Shown here one piece after another: positions 35,889-48,397 of a DNA stretch of 64,000 nucleotides. Made by a program: the position numbers and the translations under genes. Within the stretch, counting starts at the first letter, position 1, and each line of letters begins with the position of its first letter. The DNA lies in the NCBI GenBank assembly GCA_951230915.1, contig OX579638.1:14650696-14714695 (forward strand), read 5' to 3'. Source of the stretch: Antitrichia curtipendula. Its lineage: Eukaryota; Streptophyta; Bryopsida; Hypnales; Leucodontaceae. Under the pieces are notes generated by a model. It worked only from the letters and a program-made list of their open reading frames with translations. It searched no databases and was not told the origin of the DNA.

Positions 35889-36561
35889 ATACAAATACAT
35901 TGGTGGAAAAAAAATTCATTCAATTGACTCATTGTGTCTACAAAACGGCTTTGAAATGTCAAAAATCAGCAAGAAAAATTGCAAAAAACAGATCTAAAGC
36001 TGAACCTCCTTCTACTAGAATGCTTCTCTGTCACTCATTAATTCTTAGATTAACATGAATTTTAGCCACACAAACTAGACTAGTATGCGCAATTTTTCCA
36101 AAAAGAATTATTGAAAATGGACTCTGTATGAAGAAGAAACAAGCCGCTGATGTTCACTATACTCCAAAAATGGCAGGATTTGGAACTTCGAATTGCTCCC
36201 AAACATTCAAAACAACTTGGATTGACATGAAAACTTTACCACAATAACTATACTTCAAGGGGAACAAAATCCAATTTTTTATATTGAAAATGAGCAATGG
36301 ATGAAGGAGATACAAGGCCCCAAAGTTGCAGCCCTAAAATACAATTTGGTGAACTCAAATTGAAGTTGTGAACTTCGATTGGCTTCCAAAAAATTAATAA
36401 ACCTTGGATCAATCTGAAAATTTTACCACACAAACTAGGGGGGAGAACGCAACTTTTCCAACAAGTTTTATTGAATTTTGACCTTGGATGCAAAAGTTAC
36501 AGCACTTTGAACTGGACTTGAAATTGTGTGAGGACACTTTCTGTCCTCTGTCACTTTGGGG

Positions 36562-37025
36562 TTAAATGCTCACATTATATACATTTCCTAAATCAAAATG
36601 TACTTACATGGATTTTAGATCATTTACCAATATACAACTTTGGCATACCGTATCCAAATGCCGTGTTAATTTTTGCATTGAAATCTCCCATCACTTCCAA
36701 TCCTAGAAATATGAATATTTAACAAATCTAATAACAGAAACTGTTCATATTAAAAACTGAAAGTTGCGATTTTGAGATGTCCTTACTTACTGTGCATGGT
36801 CTGTTTAAATTCTTCATAATCCGATAATGACGATTGGAGATATGTACGCAGACCGCAGATCCAGATTCACAGATCGGTAGATAGCTGTTTCTCCGAGCCC
36901 TAATATTTCTCTGTTTCGTTGCTCGCCCATTGCAGGAGGTGTCTTCGATTGCGCTTGCGGTGAAGAGAACCGTTTTTTTTATTGCTGTAGTTTTTATTGA
37001 TTTCGTTTTGGCTGCGTTCGCGACG
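36562..37025 (+). promoter_or_regulatory. CYP71 upstream region and 5' leader
   Basis: This region lies between the right end of a TTAA-flanked element (TTAA at 36562-36565) and the CYP71 ATG. The last 200 bp are GC-richer, consistent with a leader. No defined TATA box or cis motif can be assigned. The coding frame stays open upstream to about 36930, but without an ATG. Confidence 0.4.
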
Positions 37026-40000
37026 ATGGGAGTGGAGGCTGAAGCTGAGGAAATTCGAAATGGTGATACCATGGTCGAGGAGGAAGGGCCGATGGTCGGA
37101 CCAGGTCCGGCGAAGCAGCGTCACAAGCGGCCTCTGGAGTTCGAGAGGGCATTCCTGGACGCACTCCCGTCTGCGCAAATGTAAGTGCTAATCTGGCATG
37201 TAGAGAGGTGAGAGGTACCTCTGTTGTAGAGGCTGTGCAGCTCTTGCATTTGAGAGTTCGGCGAAAAGCAATGAATTAGGGTTTTGGTGTGCAGATATTC
37301 AGTTGAGGCCTAGGGTTTAGTACCGGTTTGAGTCCTACCACATTTTTCTCTTCTTCGTTTCGATATTTAGCTTTATTAAAGCGTATGAATGAAACAGCTC
37401 ACTGATCTTACGATTGGAGACTTTGGCAAAGTACTGAAAGTAAGGTTTTGAGTATCAGTTTGAGCTTTACAGCATTATCTGAATTTTGAATTTGTTTTGA
37501 AAACTTCATAGAACGCATTTTTTATGGCACAGCCCATGATTTGTGACTTTGGCAATAAAATGGAATTAGGGTTTTGGTGTCCCGAAACTCCGTTGAAGTC
37601 AAGGGTTTAGTATCGGTTTGAGTTTTACCGCGATCTTATCTTATTTATTTCGATTTTTAGCCTCTTAACGCGCATTCAAGAAACAGCTCACGGATCTTAG
37701 GATTGAAGACTTTGACAAATTGTTGATTTAAGTATCAGTTTGAGTTTAACAGCATTTTTTTAGTTTTTAATTTCTATTTTAAACTTTATTAAGCGTTTTC
37801 AAGAATCAGCTCACGATTTGAGACTTTGGAACTTTTTGAATTATTTTTGCTGTGTCGAAATTCTGCTGAAACAAGGGTTTAGGAGCAGTTTAAGTTTCAC
37901 CGCATTCTTCTATTTTTAATTCTCTTTTTGAACTTATAAGGCGTATTTCAAGAAACAGCTCACGCATCGCACGATTTCAGACTTTGGCAAAAAAATTGGA
38001 GGAGGATTTTTAGTGACGAAAATCTGCTGAATGAAGGGTTTTGTATTGGTTTGAGTGTGCTGATCCTACCGCATTCTTCTTTTCTGTTACAATTGTTGAC
38101 TTCCTAAATCATTCCCAACGGACGCTCCCTAGAATCTTTTATTTCTTAGAATGCTGCCTTATACCCTGCTCTTTAGATTCTGCGAGTATTGGATGTCAGG
38201 TTTCGTCTAGCACGATCCATTCTGGTGACAGGATTTCAATGTTATCACATTAGTACCTGAACGTGGTTCTGTTGCTGATTGGAAATGTTAATCCTAGTCG
38301 AGAAACTGGACCATTGAACAATATGATGAGCTGATCAATTGTTGGAACGACTGGGTTACAGGTATGAGAAGAGCTACATGCACCGAGACGTTGTGACTCA
38401 CCTAGCTGTGTCCTCAGCAGATTTTTTCATTACCGGAAGTTGTGATGGTAATTTGTTTTCTCCAGTCTGAATTTTGCACTTGATCAATGGCGAGAACTGG
38501 CATTAATTAGTTATGTGGTATCATGCTGCTTCCAGGAGACGGTTAAGTAAATGAAACTTTGACTTTGTCTGGTACAACGTTCCGTGGGCTGATAGTTTTT
38601 TCTGCATCCTGCAGGACATATCAAGTTTTGGAAGAAAAAGGGCATGGGGATCGAGTTTGTGAAGCATTTCCGGTCACACCTGGGTCCCATATGTGGGCTT
38701 GCTGTAAGTTTCTTGTGTTTCTTCAACGGGAATCTGTCTGGATCCAAAAAATGTCGTTACTATGAATGTGTAGATAAGTGAGAATTTCAATCTGAATCGT
38801 CAGATTTGCTTGCGATATGAGTTTTGAAAACATTCCATTCATGTTTGCTACTGACATGGTTTTTTCTTGTTGATATATGAGCTGTTGTCATCTAGTTTCG
38901 GACTTCATTTTGACGCCAATGTTATAGTCACTAGTCTTTTGCACGAGCTCGTTCATGATTCGAGAAGCTTATTTTCATGTTCAGGTGAGTGCAGATGGGC
39001 TGCTGTGTTGCACAATATCCGATGACGAGGCTGTCAAGATATATGATGTGATCAATTATGACATGATGGCCATGCTGAAATTAATGTTCATGCCGCAAGC
39101 AGTTGAGTGGGTATTCAAGCAAGGTGATGCGAGGGCCAAGCTTGCAATAAGTGACAAAAACTCCCCTCATGTTCACATTTTTGATGCACGATCTGGTAGC
39201 AACGACCCCATCATATCCAAACATATTCACATGGGTCCGATGAAGTTCATGAAGTATTGTCCAGCATTGGATATTGTAGTTTCTGCAGATGCCAAGGCTT
39301 TGCTTGAATATTGGAGCCCTGAAACCTTGGAGTTTCCTAAGCACGGGTATTTATCTGCTCTTTTTTTTCATTATTGCCTAAGAAAATTTGTTCCTGTTTT
39401 TAAGGTTATGACCACATTTTCGTTTCTTAAGAAATGTGACGGCGGCTTTAGTTTCTTGGGATTGTTTATTCCCAGCACTATTGATTGATAAGTCGTTATC
39501 TTCTTGACTCCATCAAAGACTATGAATGTCAAATATAGGGTTTAAGTGGATAAGTACAATGGGAGCTGGAATGAGTAAGGGTAATGGTGTAGTTTGCAGT
39601 TTAAATTCAAGACGGAGACTGATCTGTACTCGCTTGCGAAAGCAAAGACAACTGTGTCCTCCCTTGAGGTCTGTACTCATTCCCTGTTTTTGCATGCACA
39701 CTTGCTGTTTGTTGCATAACCTCCTTATATCCCGCATATATCAGGAGAACCATATCTTAAATGTATATCCTGACAACTACTTCAACTGTCAACTTCTGTG
39801 TAGTCATTACGAGGTCGAGAATGTAAGACATTGTATTCTTAATGTGCAACTCAAACTTGTATGCGTGTCTTTAATGGTGAGTGGATTTTGTGGTGAACAG
39901 GTGAGCCCTGATGGGAAGCAATTCGTAACTACATCGCCTGATAGAAGGATTCGCGTATTCTGGTTTGCCACTGGAAAGTTACGGCGCACATACGATGAGT

Positions 40001-42182
40001 CACTGGAGGTAACGTGCATGATAGGGTCTAATTACTTTGTAGTTATGCTTATGCTTGCGGGATCCAGTTTCAGATTTTTACCTTCTAACGAGTTTAGAGA
40101 TTCAATAGTAGAAGCAAATTTGAAAGTAAGCTCACATGGGAAAATGGGTACAGGTTGCGCAAGATCTTCAAAGAAGTGATGCACTTCTGTACAAACTGGA
40201 TGCAGTTGATTTTGCAAGGCGTATGGCAATCGAAAAGGAGATTGAGAAGACTGAAGATGCCCCCCCTCCAAATGCAATTTTTGATGAGAGTTCGAATTTT
40301 TTGTTATATCCGACTCTTCTTGGCATCAAGGTAAAACAAAGTTACCCGCTTTATTCTGATATGGAAATTTCTTTTTTTTGTTCGTTACACAACCAAGAAA
40401 TGAGTGTAGAGGCTAGTTATGTGATAGTGCTAACCAGGTCCATGATGCACTGTGGCCCTTATTTCTTTAAAACTCCATATCTTCTAAGTTGTAAATTTAT
40501 TATTTTTGTGCAGGTTGTGAATCTGCACACAAATAAAGTGGCGAGGATTATAGGCAAAGTAGAAAATACAGAGCGTTTTCTTAGTGTTGCCTTGTATCAA
40601 GGTGGGTTCAGTTCTAAGAAAGTGAAGAAGCTACCTGCTGCTGCTGCAAATGTGAACGAGCAACGGGAACCACTCACAGATCCAACATTGTTATGCTGTG
40701 CTTTCAAGAAGCACCGAATTTATATTTTCAGGTACATAAATAATTACTCAGGCCGGCACTATCTAGTCTTTGCATTGTCTTGCATCTAGTCTTGCAATTA
40801 TACCAGACTCGTTCTGTTCAATATGGAGAGCTTATAACTTTCAGAGTTGATCGCCATATTCCATCAGTTTTCTGTAAGCCAGAAGTTGGAGTAATCTGTC
40901 TGACAAATTTTTCCCTGATCTTGCAGTCGTAGAGAACCTGAGGACGCCGATGATGCCAGCAAAGGACGCGATGTCTTCAATGAGAAACCGCCTCCAGAAG
41001 AGCTTCTTGCAATCTCTGACATTGGAAGATCTACCACAACCTCGCTACCTGAGAATGTGGTATGGATAAGACGTTCAGACTTCATTATATTGTTTGCAAT
41101 TCTTTTTTTAAATTTCTTTTACTGTTTAGTATATATATTTTGAAACTGATATAATTTTACAGTATTTCTCATTTTTTCGCACCCTATTGCCGCTTTCTTC
41201 CAGTGCCTGTAGTGCTATTTAACTGGAAGCATTTTGGATTTAGTTCGTGATTATAAGTCTTTGTTCTCTCCTTGTAATGACGGTGTTGGTTTCTTCTTTG
41301 GTATCTCCAGATCATGCATACCACATTGGGCGATCTGCACATTCGTTTGTATCCAGAGGAGTGTCCACGGACTGTCGAGAACTTCACTACGCATTGCCGA
41401 AATGGTTATTACGACAATTTGATTTTCCACCGAGTCATCAAGGGCTTCATGATCCAGACTGGTGACCCTCTTGGGGATGGTACTGGAGGGCAGTCCATTT
41501 GGGGTGGTGAATTTGAGGATGAATTTCACAAAAGGTAATACCTCTATTTTCAACTGTATTATGTTGATGCTTCATGTGTTGCAACTACGTAGACACTATG
41601 CCTTTTGGTCATGTGTTCCTGTTAAATAGCACTACAGATACTGATGCAATCTGTTGGAGTGTTCCTGTAGTGCACTGACGCAATCCTTTCTGTTGGAGTG
41701 TTCCTATCTTATATTCTGAATATCTTTCGAAAAATGCCTCAAATAACTTATTTCTACACTGGTGTGGGCAGTTTGCGGCACGACCGACCCTTCACAGTAT
41801 CCATGGCCAACGCTGGACCAAATACCAACGGTTCACAGTTTTTTATTACCACAGTTGCCACCCCATGGTTGGACAATAAACACACTGTTTTTGGACGTGT
41901 TGTGAAAGGCATGGATGTTATCCAGGTGAGATGTTATCAGATTTGTCATATGTTTTCTATTACCTCTTATACTCAGTAATATGAATAATTTCTGGTCTTT
42001 CCTTTTCTTTTGAGTTTCTTCTACCATCTGTGTGGTAATAAAAGCATAACTTAACTAGAATCATTCTCTGACTACTGGACTTTCGTGGTGTTCCTCAGGC
42101 GATTGAGAAAGTGAAGACAGACAGAAATGATAAACCATACACAGACGTTAAATTTTTGAACGTTACTGTACCCAAATCATAG
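37026..42182 (+). CDS. CYP71: WD40-repeat cyclophilin, plant CYP71 type, 12 exons
   Basis: The spliced product is 621 aa (1866 nt); Arabidopsis CYP71 is about 631. Exons: 37026-37180, 38362-38447, 38615-38703, 38985-39346, 39593-39668, 39901-40008, 40154-40330, 40514-40731, 40927-41059, 41311-41534, 41772-41925 and 42099-42182. Residues about 55-300 form the WD40 propeller part ([45 protein letters not shown]). Residues 469-621 are the cyclophilin domain. The active-site residues are all present: R509, F514, M515, Q517, Q565, F567, W575 and H580, equivalent to CypA R55, F60, M61, Q63, Q111, F113, W121 and H126. Plant CYP71 is a nuclear prolyl isomerase that binds histone H3 and works with chromatin repressors; that role is transferred from the family. 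The ATG at 37026 has A at -3 and G at +4. Exon 5 uses the TAG acceptor ending at 39592, the only choice that keeps the frame. Confidence 0.97.
37264..38090 (+). repeat. Degenerate tandem repeat in CYP71 intron 1
   Basis: The 1.18-kb first intron is built from about five diverged units of about 115-165 bp. Each unit carries a 'gggtttagtatcggtttgag'-like block, an 'aagaaacagctcacg'-like block and a 'gactttggcaa'-like block. The last anchor occurs near 37418, 37544, 37707, 37821 and 37979. The units align over most of their length but with many substitutions and indels. Confidence 0.75.
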
Positions 42183-42508
42183 CTTGTATTTAAAGTTGAG
42201 GTGTAGTTGGGTTATGACAAGGTGACAAGTAGACCAGAATTTATTTCCTGCACCTAAAGTTGCATGTGTTTCTCTAGCAACTATTTCATGTAGTTTTAGA
42301 CGGGGCAGTATCTACTTTGTATATCAGTTATTCATTTTTTTTTCCTTGAAAGATGTATCTGATGCTTGACGAACACAACTGGCTTCTATGTCGTTGATGT
42401 CTCGTAGTGATCATTGCGAAGGATTTAGGACAAACTTTTGGAGACCATCTTGTCTTTCACCACCAAATGAATCTGCAAAGGTAGAAGTACGTATTCCTGA
42501 TAGCTTAA
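42183..42508 (+). other. CYP71 3' flank, probable 3' UTR
   Basis: Non-coding sequence after the CYP71 TAG stop. It contains T-rich tracts (about 42340) but no perfect AATAAA. It ends at a TTAA-flanked short MITE whose left TTAA is 42505-42508. Confidence 0.4.
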
Positions 42509-42728
42509 CCCTTGAAGGACGGACCGGTAGCCGTGAAAATCATGTATTTTGATTCCGTGACATCATCTACTTTGAAAAAGCCTAATATATTCTTTGGAAG
42601 TTAAAGAACTGTTAAAGATCTTTCCTTTCCACTCCTAATACTGAGGATGAAAAGTTGCACTTCTGTCTTGCACGGAAAGATTCTTTGTCATTCAAAGGAC
42701 GCAGAACGTCCTCGTCGACGTTCAAGGG
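42509..42728. mobile_element. Short TTAA-flanked MITE J1 (220 bp), downstream of CYP71
   Basis: TTAA at 42505-42508 precedes CCCTTGAAGGACG, and CGTTCAAGGG is followed by TTAA at 42729-42732. The conserved right-end motif GTCCTCGTCGACGTTC is shared with J2 (GTCCTCCGCGTCGTTT). Confidence 0.8.
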
Positions 42729-42739
42729 TTAAGCATGTC

Positions 42740-43092
42740 AGCCTGTATGGCATGGGAAATTAGGTAAAAAATTGAGCTCAATGTGTGCAAACATAAGGAT
42801 GATGATGACGAAGAATTAAAAAAAAAAAAACTATTTTTTTCTTCCAAGAATGAAAATTTTATTCAATGTAAATGTGGATTTTTCATTTGGACCCATTCCA
42901 GTCTCATAGACTCACCTATTCTGGTTAGCTTTGACACTTCTCCCTATGCAAGAAAGAAGAGAGATGAGTGGACGAGAAGGTTCAAATAGAGAATCTTTTT
43001 TTATGAATAGTGCATCTAAATATTGTCCACAGTATATCAGTCTAAAATGCCATGATAGGGGGGTTGTTTGAAATAGGTACTTCTACCATATG
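42740..43092. repeat. Partial K copy
   Basis: It aligns with 1075-1690 and 5865-6185 ('gagctc(c/a)atgtgtgcaaac', 'gaataggtacttctacca'). It lacks the Q insertion seen in K1. Confidence 0.65.
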
Positions 43093-43309
43093 ATGGTCTA
43101 TTACGAGTTGTCGATGGTTATAAATCTTTTGTTGTACTTGTGGGTTTTTACAACAAAGGTTAGTTTTTGTTGCATATTTATTTGTAATGTTGATGGAAAG
43201 TCTAGTAGAAGTTCTACTAACTCTTCCACATGGATGTAAGTTGCAAATGCTACTTTTGAAGTTAGATTATAACAAGTCAAGCATATACAAGTTATACTGA
43301 GAGAGCATA

Positions 43310-44326
43310 AGGTAACTACACCTAAAATCACACGAATAAGTTGGGTGGCATAATGAAAATGCTCTTGGAAATTAAGAACATTTTTTGCACATTGGTGAAG
43401 GATTAGGAATCAAAATGCAAGTGGTTCCATAATTTTTGGACGCATTGTGAATTAGTTACAAATTTTCAAAGATGCAAGGTGTAGGGTGCTAAAAGTGTCA
43501 TGTTGGTGATGCCAAAATGCATTTGATGCACATGAAGAAATGACACTAGTAGTATCAAAACATGTCTTAAAGAAGAAGTTAAAACAATATAAAGTGAACC
43601 TAAAATTGACCATTTGTAAAGTTGCCACCTCCATAGTATTACAAATAGAGTTGCACACTACTCAAAATGGTCTCCAACTCCACCTTACACTTGTCCTTGT
43701 AATGTGCCTCATTTTGGATATCTTCCCTATTCAGTTTTCCTTCAAAAGTAGGGGGCGATTTTGAGGAGTGGTCCATTTTAGATGTACTTATTGTACTTTG
43801 AAAATATTTTTGACTTATGATCTCAAGTTATGTGTACACTAACAAATTTGTATGTTATAGTATAAACATTTGTAATAGAAAATGACATTGACATTAGTGT
43901 TATCCTATTAGTCATAGAATACTACTCTTTCTGTAGCCCTTCTTTCAATTCTTATTCTAAACTGTGTTTAAATTTTTATGCAAGTTTTTTTTTAGATGAC
44001 AAAAAGAATGATTGCATGCAATCTACTCATGTTGAAACTTTTTGAAACTGACTCCTACATATTCATGAGAGTCCTACATATTCCTGCCTAAAATGTACTC
44101 CCATTATTCATGAGAGTCTAGGGTCAGTTTTAGAAAACACCTATTTTTCACCACTTTGAACAATCATAGTTCATTTATATGATGTTCAAAAAATACATTT
44201 AACTAAGAGAATCTAAAATCCCCTTATGACTACCAATAAGACCCTAACAAACTTTTTCAATATGACAATGGGAAGCATGTTCAATTGCTTGAGTTATTAT
44301 TTGGACACTTTTAGGTGTAGTTAGCT
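43310..44326. mobile_element. TA-flanked element P1 (~1.0 kb)
   Basis: TA precedes AGGTAACTACACCTAAAA, and TTTTAGGTGTAGTTAGCT is followed by TA. There is no significant reading frame. The end region near 44215 resembles 58035-58150. Confidence 0.65.
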
Positions 44327-44336
44327 TATTCATAAC

Positions 44337-44616
44337 GTAAACCACTCCTGGGAAATGTCCCGTTCAATCGGCGGGAAACTTCTGTGCCGTAATCCCCAAT
44401 TACGCGGGCAAAACCACGTAATCGGGGATTATGGATTTTTCATCTGGTTCTGCGTTTTCATCCCATTTTCATCGCGATTTCGTCGTGATTTACGTCGGGC
44501 AATACCCTTATCGTCGGGCATTGCGCCAAATAATCAGCCCTCCTCGTCGGGCTCCGCCCTCCTCGTCGACCGATTATTTGGCGCAATGCCCTCCTCTGCG
44601 GGCATTGCCCTATACT
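44337..44616. repeat. Single F unit (280 bp)
   Basis: It starts GTAAACCACTCCTGGGAAATG and ends GGGCATTGCCCTATAC, with the same inner palindrome as the tandem array. It sits just right of element P1. Confidence 0.8.
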
Positions 44617-45060
44617 TATGCATCTCCAAGGAAGATTGACACTTGCAATACAAATGCTTGCATGATTATATGTTTAAATTATAAATCAGGAGTGAATATC
44701 TAAGTGCCAATTTCAATTCTTCTTATCTATTGAAGGCAACTTATTATCTTTTAATGTAGTCATTGAAATCCAACCTGTCTGATGTGCAAAGAATCCTGTC
44801 CACCCTGCTCCATTTAGTAAATAATACAAATAAGTAAAGGATACAATAAAGTTGGGTGTTCCAACTTCACTATCTCATTTTAAGATGATAAGATGTTTTG
44901 CTGTCCAATAAGGTAAAGAGTTTGTCTGGTTCATTAAATGTTGCACTCTGCTGGTCCACCTGAAAATCAATGCTGTATGTAAGTTATCGATGCAAGCACC
45001 ATGATTGAAATATTCCGCCACATCCCTTGATTGTTCGAGCATGTTTGTCATGCAAGCGTA

Positions 45061-45387
45061 AGGTAACAGGTCTAGAAATCGCCCACCTGAGAGCTGAAAC
45101 TGAATTTTGGGAAGGCGAAACTTCTTGAAATATTTTCAGTAAATTTTCCTTGAAAGAGAAGTGGATTTGGCATCTACCCTAAGTGGTTTCATATTTTTTT
45201 GGAGCTTTTTGAAATTAGTTATGAAATTTTGAAGTTGAACTGGCATAGGGCTCCAAAATCGTTTCACCCTTGAAATGTACACTGTTTGTACATCAGTGAA
45301 AGCTATGACAAAACAGCATGTACAAATTGTGTACATTTTACAGGTGGGCGGTTCTTAATGCCCGAACTATTCTCGAGCCTTCTACCT
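45061..45387. mobile_element. TA-flanked MITE M1 (327 bp)
   Basis: TA precedes AGGTAACAGGTCTAGAAATC, and CTCGAGCCTTCTACCT is followed by TA. It is collinear with M2 at 60609 ('gagctgaaactgaattttgg'). Confidence 0.75.
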
Positions 45388-45755
45388 TACAACTCATCTT
45401 CCCAAGCCTCTTTCAAATTACAACCCCCAGCCACATTCTTCCTGTGTAGGAGAACATGGACATGCTATAATCTCAAGTTGGTTTCCCGTGTTATACCACT
45501 GAATGTAACAAACTCCAAGCATTTTCCATTTGGATATATATGAAGCTCCAAGTTTGCCTTTGACATCACTATGAATTTCACTACCTGTAGTAGAAAACAT
45601 CAAAAGCAATGGAACACATCTAAATCAACACGAATGTGATATAATCGTCTGAGTCAACACATCCAAAGCAGCATGATGAGATGAAGATTAATTGATTTGG
45701 GATGAATTTTCTAGTGGTGCAACTGTCACCAGAGAGGAACTTGAATTGGTGCCTA

Positions 45756-46027
45756 AGGTAGGTACACCCATATGTGCCACAGACCTTAAACCGCCATCTT
45801 TACTCTGTGTACACCTCCAAAATCAATTTCGTACTTATGTGGAAGAAACGCTTTTAAAGCCAAACTTTGTTCCTTAATAACTTTTACATACGGTATCCAA
45901 ATGCCATGTTCTCTAGTGCGTTGGAACCTCCTTTCACTTGCCAACAAGAACATATGGAAATTTGTCCAGTCTAATAATAGTAATTAGGCTCAGTAGCAGA
46001 AAGTGGCATTTTGGGGTGTACCCACCT
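45756..46027. mobile_element. TA-flanked MITE N1 (272 bp), uninterrupted
   Basis: TA at 45754-45755 precedes AGGTAGGTACACCC, and GGGTGTACCCACCT is followed by TA. It is the uninterrupted paralogue of N2 and carries a single GTACCCAC. Confidence 0.8.
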
Positions 46028-46218
46028 TAATTCTTTCCCTGCTTAGTACCGATTCTGTCCACAAGTTTTTTTGCCTGCACACGCTCGAGTTCATGGCAAA
46101 TGTGGCAGTGCCCTTCCTTTTTTATGATGGCAAGTTCAATCTTGTGCTTGCACACTAAGGTAAACCAGCCTATTCCCGTAAGCTTCCTATTTTCGACATC
46201 TTACTTTTGGCCCCATTA

Positions 46219-46715
46219 GAGCATCTGCAATGCAGCCCCTCTATATGGCCCGGTATCGATATAAGTAACTTTTGAACGGTAAATAATTAGAACTTGAAAA
46301 TTGTCTCATTGGAAGCGCATCGGAAAAAACTTGGAGAAGGTTCAAGAAAATTCAAAATTAAACATTGGACAAGTACTTCAAAAGCAAGGTAAAAATCTGA
46401 AATTATAGAGGTCTTAGCAAATCACGGATACCAAAGCAACATTTGGTCATTGACCCTCCACATTTGGTCATATTTAGAGGGTCAATGGCCAAATGTTGCT
46501 TTGGTATCCGTAATTTGCTAAGACCTCTATAATTTCAGATTTTTACCTTGCTTTTGAAGTACTTGTCCAATGTTTAATTTTGAATTTCTTGAACCTTCTC
46601 CAAGTTTTTTCCGATGCGCTTCCAATGAGACAATTTTCAAGTTCTAATTATTTACCGTTCAAAAGTTAGTTATACCGATACCGGGCCATATAGAGGGGCT
46701 CCATTGCAGATGCTC
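46219..46715. mobile_element. Hairpin Tourist/Harbinger-like MITE (497 bp)
   Basis: GAGCATCTGCAATG at the left and CATTGCAGATGCTC at the right are flanked by TTA at 46216-46218 and 46716-46718, the TWA duplication of PIF/Harbinger elements. Almost the whole element folds back: arms of about 235 bp match with few mismatches around a short centre near 46467. Confidence 0.88.
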
Positions 46716-46718
46716 TTA

Positions 46719-47586
46719 TCACCTTGAAACTCATCTAAGTCCATCTATTTTTCTGACAAAATCAGCTCATTAATTCAGCTTGGGTAACGTGTCTACCATT
46801 GATTGGTGGATATCCAAGTACTCATAGATACAATCTATGGCGATAATGGGTTGTTGATTTGACTTTTATAAATTAATCCATGGGCGGATTTGTAATTTCA
46901 GGGCAGTCAACTTCAACAATTCATAGAAATTTCAATTTTCATTAGAAAATTATAATTCCACTTGGGTTTGATTTGTGAAACATGCATACACCTTTGAAAA
47001 ATAGGTGACCCCATTGAAGTTGACTCCAACATAGTCAGATCGCAAATCAGGGTGGTAATAGGCTTGTCTACCTTAACTTAGCTCCAATGTCCACGTCTTC
47101 ATTCAGCATGGAGAGTGATAAGGAAAGACTCCATTATAATTATGACTCAGATGGTCTCTGTGGCATCATTGGAGTTTTCTTCACAAAGTACTTGAGGTGA
47201 CAAGGTGATAGCAAGTGGGAGCTGCCGTGTGCAAGAAGGAGAATGGGAACTCAGTGACTGAATGAAATCATGGATGGATTTGGTCACCCTTATATTGCAG
47301 GCCTCCATTTTGGTCAATTGAAGGCCAGTGGAATCCAAATATTTTCTTCAAATGGCTTCATTTCATTTCGAAAATTAATTGTGTTGCTACAGGAGTCTCT
47401 TTCTGTTTCAGACGCATCATTCTACTGAACTTAAGTTAAGCTTTACCTCAGAACCTCTGGAAGTTTGATTTCCAAGTCAAAAGCAAGAAGTTTGAGACAA
47501 CAAGAGAATCTGCACAGATCAGTTTGATTGGTGCAAAAAATTGTATTGTTATTTATTTGCTTTACCTCATTTTGTTTAATGGAAGC
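46719..47586. other. Intergenic, nothing recognised
   Basis: Sequence between the hairpin MITE and B2. No gene or repeat ends recognised. Confidence 0.35.
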
Positions 47587-47590
47587 TTAA

Positions 47591-48237
47591 CCCCAGAATG
47601 ACCCTGAGGACAAAATGTGTCCTCAACCAATTTTTGAAGTTAAATAAAACCTTACCAAATTACTATTTTTAGTAGTTTATATATATATAATTTTATTTTT
47701 GAAGTTTAGTTTTAGCTTCAAAAATCTGATTTTGAAAATGATTGATTATAATTTTTCTATTCAAGATTTTGGACATGGGTGTCTAGTGCAATCTTGACCT
47801 CTTGTAGTGTTGAGGGCTCTTGGGAATGAGCCTCAAATACACTAGATCTTTGAGAAAAAATCACATTAGAAATTCATTCAAAAAAAATGTAGAGTAGATT
47901 TTGAGAAGTCATAAATTGATTGGGGTTATGTATGTTAGGCCCTTTAACCTCATATTTTTTTGGTGACCAACTTTTTAGATTTGACATGTAAAAAGAGGAT
48001 TGAAAGACTTCAAATCATTTTTACGATTTTAACACCCTCATGTTAAAACATTATAATCTTTCAATCCATAAAAGACATTGTTGTGTTTTCTTTTCTAATG
48101 TGATCTCTAACATGTCTAATTTGATTTTGTACGGTTACAATTCAAAAATAATTGATATAACTTATCAAAATGTTGGCTTTTTGTTCAATTTAGAGCAAAT
48201 TTCTAGAAGCTTAGGAAAATCCAAGGTCATTTTGGGG
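47591..48237. mobile_element. TTAA-flanked MITE B2 (647 bp)
   Basis: TTAA at 47587-47590 precedes CCCCAGAATGACC, and GGTCATTTTGGGG is followed by TTAA at 48238-48241. Its length and body match B1. Non-coding. Confidence 0.8.
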
Positions 48238-48397
48238 TTAACCAACAAGAATAATAACAAGGTGACCGACTCAAACACTTCAACTCCTACATGGCATGCT
48301 AGAAACATTTTAGGATGACAGAATTTCAAGCAACCTCTCTGAGGTGGATTGACACTTGTCAACTCAAATGTGTCCTAAAGACAATGGATTAGTTTAA

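Larger units (their letters stand above)
35058..36561. mobile_element. TTAA-flanked element A11 with assembly gap and nested hairpin element
   Basis: TTAA at 35054-35057 precedes TCCCTAAAGGACCAAGG, and CTTTGGGG is followed by TTAA at 36562-36565. It contains the N gap (35160-35359) and a second element (35430-35888). Joining the two ends as one element is an inference, because the gap prevents reading it through. Confidence 0.5.

Noticed and set aside
36930..37025. Upstream in-frame extension of CYP71 giving a hydrophobic N-terminus
   Set aside because: The codon at 36930 is TTG, not ATG; the ATG at 37026 has a good context and matches the family start.
39526..40179. Single 217-codon frame as an independent gene
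   Set aside because: It joins CYP71 exons 5-6 to introns in the wrong frame.
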